Assembly: GCF_963678635.1 (NCBI RefSeq)
Contig: NC_087070.1
Location: forward strand, 23,053,419-23,117,418
Direction of reading: 5' to 3'
Length of the DNA: 64,000 nucleotides
Source: Symsagittifera roscoffensis
Lineage: Eukaryota > Xenacoelomorpha > Acoela > Convolutidae
Below, piece by piece: positions 59,101-64,000 of this stretch. The first letter of the stretch is position 1. Every line of letters starts with the position of its first letter. Made by a program: the position numbers and the translations under genes. Below the pieces are notes generated by a model, which saw nothing but the letters and a program-made list of their open reading frames with translations, made no database searches and was not told where the DNA came from.

Positions 59101-61888
59101 TTTCCTTGTTTTAGTATGGTTGTACTTCAATCTGTCATGATAACAGTTTCAACAGTTTCTGGCCTAACCTATCGCTAAAATTACGTTTTTTAAAATTCAG
59201 GTTTGAGTTTTGTTTTTGATAGTGAGTGGTTTCTCATTTCGTTTTTCGTTATGTTATTTGATTTTTTTGGATTGTGCCCAATAATTTATTCAGATTAATA
59301 GTATATTCACTGTTTGAATAGTCGAATAATATATAATATAGCTTTTTGCATGAAGTTAACTTAAAGTTTTTTGCATGGCCGTCATCCTGTTTGTTGGCTT
59401 ATTCTTCTTAAATTTTCTTGGTTCACATAAGAAGCTCACTTTGATGTAATTTTTACAGCAATTGGTCCGGTATTTCTGGCTTAACTTTTTGTTAATTAAA
59501 CAAGCCAAAATTATTAATTTTGGGGTAAAGAGTGCAAGGAGTGAGCAAAGAGTTTTGTGAAATTGGTCTGAAAAAAAGAATCATATTTATTCTTCAGTTT
59601 CATCCTAACAAAAACTGAATAAACAAAAATCAAACTGAAAAACAGACAAGAAGATTACCAGACTTAACTTATTTGCTGCCTTTAAAGCAAACATAAGAAC
59701 ATAAATCGAATACAACGGAGTATTAAACTGCCCCATGAATAAAACATGTATTTTTCAGCAAAATATGATCAATTCTTAAATTGTGAGATTGTAGATATAC
59801 TTTGTGATCGCAAAAAAGTTTTAAAAAAGTTCGTTTTTGGTAGGGGTTGGGTATTGAGAAAATGAGATTGGGCTAGGGATCTTAAATGAGATTTAAAAGG
59901 TTGAAATCAGTAAACAGTCTGAAAAACATGTTAAGTAGATTGTAATTGTAAAGTAGATCGGATCTACTTAACAATTACCCCCCCCCCTCCCTCCGCCCTT
60001 CAAGATAGAGTGCGATTGTTAAGTAGATTGAAATATTCAAATTTGTGACCAATCAAATGCAGCAAAATTCGAATAATAAACAGAACTTTCTGGTGCTATT
60101 TTACTGCATTTATTTATAGGGTTGGCAATTCCTTAGTAGATACCATATGGCGGTACTTTCAAAATAGATTCATAATCTTTGAAATACCTAACAACAATAA
60201 AATTCTTCAGTGCTTAAACGTACATATATGCAGTTTTCGCACCAAAGAGGATAACCGACAGGCAAAGTATACCTTTCTTTGGTTACCCTTTCTCAGGCAG
60301 GTAGCAAATGATCACATATTTCAATTGCGCGCGTATATTGATAAACAAAATCTTATTTTGCGGTTGAAAGAGAGTCGCGGTTGAAATCCGAGTCGCGGTT
60401 GAAATCCGAGTCGCGGTTGAAATCCGAGTCGCGGTTGAAATCCGAGTCGCGGTTGAAATCCGAGTCGCGGTTGAAAGAGCCTAAATGTGATCCCTGTTTC
60501 AACCATAACCGAGATTGCTTAGAAATACTTGAAATCGAGAGAAAACATCAGTCTAGGCTTTAGCTTTTTGAACTTTTCCATTGGTTCGAAGAATAATCAT
60601 TGTCGAAATAAAAAGACAAACATAGCGGCTAGAAGGAAGCAAAAAATTAATGTTGCTCTATCGATATAATTTGTTTCCATCAATGATCTATGAGTAGCGA
60701 GAATTTTCGAAACTATGCTTAAGAGCTGAGCACTCTGAAAAAGTTGAGCACTTAAAAAAAATCTTATGGAAACTTCGGTAATCATCATGAGTATGGCAGC
60801 AGGTCTTTGGTGGCGAATCTGGCTGCTGCTGACTGCTACAATAAAGACTCCCACTTGAAGACTGAAAGGATCTGGAGTATGGTTGAGAAGGCGGAGTTAT
60901 TCTACAGTGCTGGATACCCCTTGACTGTGACTCCAGACGGGATGCTCACACTGGCCGAATATGCATGTGCAAACGACAAAGTATACTGCCTCAACTTGTC
61001 CGCAGAGTTCCTCTGCCAGTTTTTCCAGGTCTGGCTTTCCTTGAAGCTTTTTTTGAACTTTTCTGTTATGATAATTGTTTCGCAACTATTTTTGGTGATT
61101 ATGAAGGATTTATTTATGTTCTCTGCTGGACTGTGTTCGAAAAAATTGCACAAATGTTGTTACAAAATCTGTACAAAAAGTTTTTTAGAAATTTTTTATG
61201 ACTGTTTTTATCAGGCAAGGCAATTTTGAGCTTCGGAAAATTGAAAGACCTTTTTAGCGCAACTTGAAAAATCAAGCCCTACAAAACGCGAAGTACACCT
61301 TAAAATAATGAAAGTAAAATCGAAATAGATTTTTTTCAATAGATAAGTTCTGAAGGTGGGGTTGGGTTCGCTGTTTTCAATGGCCCTATCAGTAAACTGA
61401 ATATACAATCTTTGCTTTAGGAGCACATGTCTAGACTTCTACCGTATACTGATTACCTTTTCGGAGGGCAGACGGAATCCGAGAAGTTCTCGGAAGCCAA
61501 CGGGGGTCCGAAGGCCAAAGACACCCGAGAAATCGCCAAATGGGCTAGCACTCTCCCGAAGTCAAACAAAAACCGAAACCGATTTGTAATTTTAAACCAG
61601 GGATTAGACACGGTTATTGTGGCCTCGAATGGGGAAATCATTCTTGAATTAGAACTTGTAAAAACACCTAAGGAAAATATTGTTGACTTGAATAGTATAG
61701 GAGATTCATTTGTCGGTGGCTTCATAGCGGGTCTAGCTCAGGGTTTCGAATTGCCCCAATGCGTTAAATTAGGTCAAGCAGCCTCAAGATACTGTGTACA
61801 GAAAACAGGCAGTGTGTTTGAAAAAGAAGACAGAGGTTCAGTACTTTCCGACGCTAGAATAAGTCGCAAAACTTACAAAAACTTCTGA
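47195..61888 (+). CDS. ADK: Adenosine kinase (PfkB/ribokinase family), complete
   Basis: Four exons join in frame to 363 codons plus TGA, against 345 for the short human form. Adenosine kinase phosphorylates adenosine to AMP with ATP, mainly in cytosol or nucleus; there is no signal peptide. Family landmarks run in order: 'FALGNPLLDITAEV' (10-23), 'TPGGATLNTIRYCQW' (61-75) for adenosine binding, 'GCVGTD', 'PTGTCAVCITGQDRSLVANL' (split by intron 2), 'YSAGYPLTV', 'CLNLSAEFLCQFF', 'YTDYLFGGQTE' (217-227) and the C-terminal PfkB signature region around 297-309. Two catalytic motifs deviate. The NxxE motif reads GQTE, losing its Asn. The GAGD of DTNGAGD reads SIGD (300-303), although the catalytic Asp (303) and the following FVGGF remain. 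The start at 47,195 is the ATG two codons before the conserved region. All exons are open, so this looks like an expressed but diverged enzyme. A pseudoenzyme is possible. Confidence 0.94.
47640..47815. repeat. 69-bp duplication rich in GGCGCC and GCGCGC in ADK intron 1
   Basis: AATATATACTCAATTTGAGG followed by ATGAAGCGCGCGCCGAAAA occurs at 47,655 and again at 47,724, with extra GGCGCC and GCGCGCGCC motifs around it. CpG density is far above the surrounding intron. The overlapping open frames on both strands come from this composition and are not genes. Confidence 0.85.
47816..48268 (+). other. Rest of ADK intron 1, nothing recognised
   Basis: AT-rich, with 'CCCCTGTATAAGG' near 47,957 mirroring 'CCCCTGCCGATA' near 47,623. 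No gene or repeat family is identified. Confidence 0.5.
48688..48768. mobile_element. Near-perfect 38-bp-arm foldback
   Basis: Arms 48,688-48,725 and 48,731-48,768 are reverse complements with two mismatches around the 5-nt loop AAATT. Outer ends are CACTTAAGTTTTG and CAAAACTTAAGTG; inner parts carry GCAGATTCCGCAAC. Related 'GCGGATTC' and 'GCAGATTCCGC' pieces recur over the next 400 bp. A solo palindromic MITE is the simplest reading. Confidence 0.8.
49285..49730 (+). repeat. Dispersed repeat R1, copy f
   Basis: Family blocks in order: 'GTTCATTTCTAGTTGCTAAA', 'TTTTCCTAGCGGAATTGAAA', 'GTGTCATAAACTGTTCTTGA', 'CGAAAAGCCTTAAAGCCATG' and 'CAAATGTCAGTTGGTTAGGC'. The tail 'GGTTAGGCTTTT...ATTTTCCGTGCTTTTTCCGAACACTGAA' also occurs alone right after the 48.7-kb foldback (about 48,774), suggesting a second truncated copy there. 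Confidence 0.6.
51530..52040. repeat. Direct duplication of the transposase 3' end
   Basis: 'TTTTGTACTCTTTCATTTA', 'TATGGCCACT', 'GATGCATCAAAAAATTGAGT' and 'TTTTTGTAC' follow each other at about 51,546-51,640 and again at about 51,914-52,005. The protein-level repeat (SVQKLNFLMH) comes from this DNA duplication. Confidence 0.85.
51567..52783 (-). pseudogene. FLYWCH zinc finger plus MULE transposase-like protein, disabled
   Basis: Reading from 52,783 leftward, 'KPILIASGHELFFRRK', 'SWICSKNQTHKYRAAVITEK' and, in another frame, 'ETRGEHNH' make a FLYWCH-type zinc finger with its Cys and closing HxH. Downstream come 'SPSWLADGTFQITPKMFYQL' and 'HSIHVSVSGIAPACIYAFL', the start of a MULE transposase core (the D of 'ADGTF' is its usual first catalytic Asp). 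'NTVEGWHFGIQSYFSGAHP' near 51,720 is the family's C-terminal motif. The frame breaks at a 9-A run near 52,615 and again near 52,430, and the core is much too short. The C-terminal part (motif ending SVQKLNFLMH) is present twice, about 360 bp apart, the copy nearer the core being frameshifted. It is a dead relic. Host FLYWCH/MULE genes are related, so a domesticated origin cannot be excluded. Confidence 0.8.
53319..54646 (+). repeat. ~1.4-kb tandem duplication, left copy
   Basis: Begins GCCCGATCGGCTTCCAAATG and ends near AAAATGGCCACTT. It matches the adjacent right copy throughout at high identity, but lacks an R2-like segment of about 170 bp that the right copy holds (54,930-55,098). At that point it reads TTTAGGGACAATAAATGACG. 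Confidence 0.9.
54650..56154 (+). repeat. ~1.4-kb tandem duplication, right copy
   Basis: Starts GCCCGATCGGCTTCCAAATG, directly after the left copy. Its first 450 bp are an R2 element in + orientation ('CGTATCAGGGCGAAGCCCTG', 'CACGCGCCCTATAAAGTATA', 'AATTTGGAACTATTTCTAAG'). Reading frames inside, including a 127-codon minus-strand frame, are not conserved between the copies. Confidence 0.9.
56245..56320 (+). repeat. tRNA-like (A and B box) relic next to R2
   Basis: TAGGCTAGTGG (56,260-56,270) fits the polymerase III A box at nearly all positions, and GGTTCGATACT (56,293-56,303) fits the B box with one mismatch. The linking 'CCGAAGATTCCT' is typical of the variable and T-arm region. Spacing is about 10 nt short for a tRNA gene. 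It abuts an R2 element, so it could be the head of a tRNA-derived SINE. Confidence 0.45.
56321..56715 (-). repeat. Dispersed repeat R2, minus orientation, internally shortened
   Basis: On the + strand it runs from 'GTTCCGACTTTCGATACGAA' to 'CTGATACGAGCAGTCTTGTT'. It contains the palindromic core TTAACGCGCGATATTTTTCG/CGCTATTAACGCG and lacks the AT-rich segment (with the CACACGCC/GGCGTGTG block) found in the next copy. It joins that copy head to tail. Confidence 0.85.
56716..57257 (-). repeat. Dispersed repeat R2, minus orientation, fullest copy (~540 bp)
   Basis: Reading the element's own sense (minus strand), it opens CAAGACTGCTCGTATCAGGG, passes the AT-rich segment and 'CGTTAATAGCGCGAAATATA', and closes with 'ATATTCCGTTACTTTCGTAT' and GTCGGAACAA. 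There is no open frame of useful length. The palindromic core AACGCGCGATATATTTCGCG is conserved in all better copies. Confidence 0.85.
57265..57984. other. Stretch with an R2 3'-end fragment, otherwise unassigned
   Basis: At 57,280-57,335 'AAACCACCCCAAGAAAATAT' and 'TACGAAAGTCGGAACAA' are the tail of an R2 element in + orientation. Nothing is recognised in the rest. Confidence 0.5.
57985..58920 (+). repeat. Three R2 units in + orientation, increasingly decayed
   Basis: First unit 57,985-58,392 ('ACTGCTGGTATACCAGGGCG' to 'CGAAAGTCGGAACAA'), second about 58,393-58,605 ('CAGCTCTTACGCGTTTTAAT' to 'CCACCCCAAGCATAAATAAT'), third about 58,606-58,920 ('CTTTGGAACGATTCCTAAGA' to 'ACACCCCGAGCTTC'). With the minus copies at 56.3-57.3 kb they form a large, loose inverted arrangement. 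Confidence 0.7.
58921..59940. other. Unassigned AT-rich stretch of ADK intron 2
   Basis: No reading frame, repeat copy or motif that I can support. Confidence 0.5.
59942..59996. repeat. 18-bp-arm palindrome followed by a C tract
   Basis: Arms 59,942-59,959 and 59,961-59,978 (GTAATTGTAAAGTAGATC and GATCTACTTAACAATTAC) differ at one position. A run of ten or so C and CCCTCC follows directly. 'TTAAGTAGATTG' recurs on both sides. Confidence 0.8.
60358..60480. repeat. 18-bp tandem repeat
   Basis: Unit GCGGTTGAAATCCGAGTC in register at 60,377, 60,395, 60,413, 60,431 and 60,449, flanked by partial units with GAAAGAG. Being 18 bp it leaves open frames on both strands, but it is intronic. Confidence 0.97.
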
Positions 61889-61918
61889 TTTTCAAACTTT
61901 ATTGTTGTGATGTATACA

Positions 61919-61924
61919 AAATAA
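61919..61924 (+). terminator. ADK polyadenylation signal
   Basis: AATAAA 30 nt after the ADK stop codon, within a short T/A-rich trailer. Implies a 3' UTR of about 50 nt. Confidence 0.75.
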
Positions 61925-62584
61925 AATTATTCCACAGATTAAAAATGTGTAACGAAAAGATTTGCTGTCATTGTTGGAAGATACGATTTTACATATTGAA
62001 TGTTTTGGTGCAATGATTCAAATGGAACTGTATGAAAAGAACCGGGTTGAGGTGGTCAACTGCATCTTAAGTATGTGTCGACCACTATCCGCTCTCGACT
62101 TTGTGGGTCAAACTGGCCGGCCGGCTGTCGACTTTGTGAGAAGACCAATGCCTGCTCTCAAACACTGGTTTAGTTTGGTCCACTTTTGTCTCTAGGTATC
62201 GGCCCTCATATCGACCAGGTATCCACCACCGACTATAATTTGAAAATATTAATTGTGTCAAAAAGCGGTCATTTGGTCCACCCGTACAGTAGATGCATAA
62301 TTTGGCCACCTCCCCCGGGAATTTCGATGTCGCTCACGAAAAACTTAAAACGTCGGTTTGTTTAAATGAATCAATCATTTGGCTCAGTATTGCTATTCTG
62401 TATTGAACAGGCTTATTTAGGCTGGAAAAGCTAGTATTTTATTGAGATAAAGGGATGAAAATTTTTCATTTCAAAAATTTTCAGCTGAATAAATGTCGCT
62501 GTTAATTGAACAGTGTCATTGATTCAGCTTTAACCATAAAAAACTGAGTTAATTATTGGATTTAATATTAATAGCATAAGTTTT
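61925..62584. other. Downstream of ADK, nothing recognised
   Basis: Contains GTGGGTCAAACTGGCCGGCC and 'CGACCACTATCCGCTCTCGA' near 62,077-62,125, which hint at an outlying satellite-B-like segment. No gene. Confidence 0.5.
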
Positions 62585-64000
62585 GACCAACTCGGCTGAA
62601 GGAAAAATGTGTTCGACTGTGATCTAGCTTTTTTCGACGAATTCGACCAAAAAAGAGTGTTCGACTGTGTTTGACTCAAGCGGGTTATATGTCGGCCAAC
62701 CTTGCCCAAACTGTCCATATTTCCACCGGCTCGGCTCAGGCAACAACGTGTTCGCTTGTGATTGTCTCAAGCGGGTTATATGTTGGCCAACCTGGCCCAA
62801 ACTGTCTATATTTCCTCCGGCTCGGCTGAGGCAATAACGTGTTCGACTGTTATTGTCTCAAGGGTGCTCTGTTTGGACCAACTCGGCCAAAACTGGCTAT
62901 ATTTCGTCGACTCGATTGAAAAAAAAATGTGTCCGACTGTTCGATCCAAATGTTTATATTTCAGTCAAGTCGACTCAAACTAGCATTTTTTTGACCAACT
63001 GACCAATAAAAAAAGAAACATGTGAGATTGTTTTTGACTCAAGCGTGTTTTGCTTTGACCGATTCGACCCAAGCTGGACTGTGTTTCTACCGAATCGACT
63101 GAAGCAAAATCGTATTCGAGTGGGATTGACTATATTTGGACCAACTGAATCCAAACTGGCTGTGTCTCGACCAGCCTGACCGAAGCAAAAATGTGTTCAA
63201 CTGTGCTTGACCCAAGCGTGCTTTGTTCCGATTGACCCGACCGAAACTGGCTGTTTCCAGCAACTCGACTGAAGGAGAAATGTTTTCCACTATGTTCAAA
63301 ACAAGTGTGCTATGATTGGACAATCTCGATTCAAGCTGTGTATGTCTCGACCGCCTGCACTGAAGCAAAACTTGTCGACTGTAATCGACTCAAGTCTGCT
63401 ATCTTTCGACAAACTCGAGAAACTGGCTAGGTTTTGACCAATTCGATTGAAAAAAACTGTTTTAAACCGAACGGAAAAACTTTTTTGACTTAACTTGCTC
63501 TGTTTCAACCGACTCAACACAAACTGCTAATGTTTCAACCAAATCAACAAAAGGAAAAATTGTTTCAACGTGTTCTGTCCAAGCGTTCATTGATTCGACT
63601 GACTCTACCAAAGGAGAAAAGTGTTTCAAGGTTTCTGCCCAAGTGTTCTTTGTTTCGATCAACCAGATCCAAACTGGCTCCGTTTCGGCCAACTTGGCTG
63701 CTAGGTTTTGACCGACCTGACCAGAGATTGTTTTGTTTTGACTGTCCCGACCCAAACTGGTTATTTTTTGACCGACTCAACTAAAGAACAAATGTGTTCG
63801 ACTGTTTTCGAACCAAGCGTGCTATACTTCGACAGACTCGACTCAGTCTGGCTTTTTGGACAGACTTGAATCAAGCAAATGTGTGCGACTGTGATCAACC
63901 CAACTTGATGTGTATCGGCAGACTCGACCCAAAATAGCTATGATTTCAACTAATCCAGTGAAGCAAAAATGGTTTCGACGGTGTTTGAACCAAGCGCGCT
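62585..64000. repeat. Satellite B, ~90-bp diverged tandem repeat, runs off the window
   Basis: The motif GTGTTCGACTGTGATTGAC (with variants) recurs at about 62,609, 62,656, 62,749, 62,840 and 62,929 and onward about every 90 bp. It is followed by CTCAAGCGTGCTATGTTTCG, then ACCAACTCGACCCAAACTGG, then CGACTCGACTGAAGCAAAAA. Copies differ by many substitutions and small indels. The unit shares no sequence with satellite A. Reading frames rich in Ser/Arg on both strands are by-products. Confidence 0.88.

Larger units (their letters stand above)
48435..60802 (+). other. ADK intron 2 content (12.4 kb repeat-rich intron)
   Basis: In order: a foldback palindrome (48.7 kb), R1 copy f (49.3-49.7), an unassigned AT-rich stretch (49.75-50.68), a decayed MULE-type element (50.69-53.26), a tandem duplication of about 1.4 kb (53.3-56.15), a tRNA-like relic (56.2), R2 copies in both orientations (56.3-58.9), an unassigned stretch (58.9-59.9), a short palindrome beside a C tract (59.95) and an 18-bp tandem repeat (60.36). 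No host gene is recognised inside. Confidence 0.7.
47195..61888 (+). other. ADK: ADK exon map
   Basis: Coding exons, with encoded residues: 47,195-47,426 (1-78); 48,269-48,434 (78-133); 60,803-61,028 (133-208); 61,421-61,888 (209-363). Introns of 0.84, 12.37 and 0.39 kb all have GT-AG ends (G|GTTAGC, AG|GTCAGT, CAG|GTCTGG donors), and phases agree. The protein alignment is gap-free across the 12.4-kb intron (GQD-R-SLVANL), so no exon is hidden there. Confidence 0.94.

Noticed and set aside
60321-60563. Hexapeptide-repeat proteins on both strands
   Set aside because: An 18-bp tandem repeat keeps frames open on both strands; it lies inside an intron of ADK.
60597-61201. Minus-strand and alternate-frame frames over ADK exon 3
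   Set aside because: Shadows of the real exon, whose frame matches adenosine kinase without gaps.
62762-63784. Ser/Arg/Pro-rich frames on both strands
   Set aside because: By-products of the satellite B unit; no conservation of frame between units.

Overview
The window is nuclear DNA from an animal. It is AT-rich, and it carries three intron-split genes on the + strand between two unrelated tandem satellites. The gene set is typical of metazoans: an MCRS1-type FHA protein, a SERINC membrane protein and an adenosine kinase. A decayed FLYWCH/MULE transposase relic also points to an invertebrate genome, but the lineage cannot be named from this sequence. The standard genetic code fits all three genes.

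Layout. Positions 1 to about 25,600 are a diverged satellite (satellite A) built from monomers of roughly 100-160 bp. These are organised into higher-order repeats with periods of about 423, 1687, 1399 and, over most of the right half, about 940 bp. A ~150-bp tandem variant (25,603-26,110) and scattered single monomers form a decaying edge up to about 27,115. The last two coding exons of an MCRS1 homologue follow (27,258-29,380). Its N-terminal exons are not recognisable here, so they lie beyond or inside the satellite, or are lost. Its last intron appears to use a GC-AG splice pair. Only 0.8 kb separates it from a complete SERINC gene (30,185-40,505, 10 exons, 441 aa). After a 6.7-kb gene-poor stretch comes a complete adenosine kinase gene (47,195-61,888, 4 exons, 363 aa), whose second intron of 12.4 kb is packed with repeats. 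From about 62,585 to the window end a second satellite (B), with a unit of about 90 bp, runs off the edge.

Repeats between the genes. I see two dispersed repeat families (called R1 and R2 here), a 262-bp MITE with 25-bp inverted ends and an 8-bp target duplication, several foldback elements, three tRNA-like (B-box) relics, a 6-copy 125-bp minisatellite in a SERINC intron, an 18-bp repeat, and a tandem duplication of about 1.4 kb.

The three genes are housekeeping genes with no evident joint pathway. MCRS1 acts in chromatin and at the nucleolus or spindle, SERINC in membrane lipids, and ADK in purine salvage. No new defence, mobile or biosynthetic system is visible. The points most worth a second look are the altered PfkB active-site motifs of the adenosine kinase, the satellite's regular 3'-splice-site-like motifs beside a 5'-incomplete gene, the GC-AG intron with a duplicated donor segment inside the same intron, and the nested repeat history.
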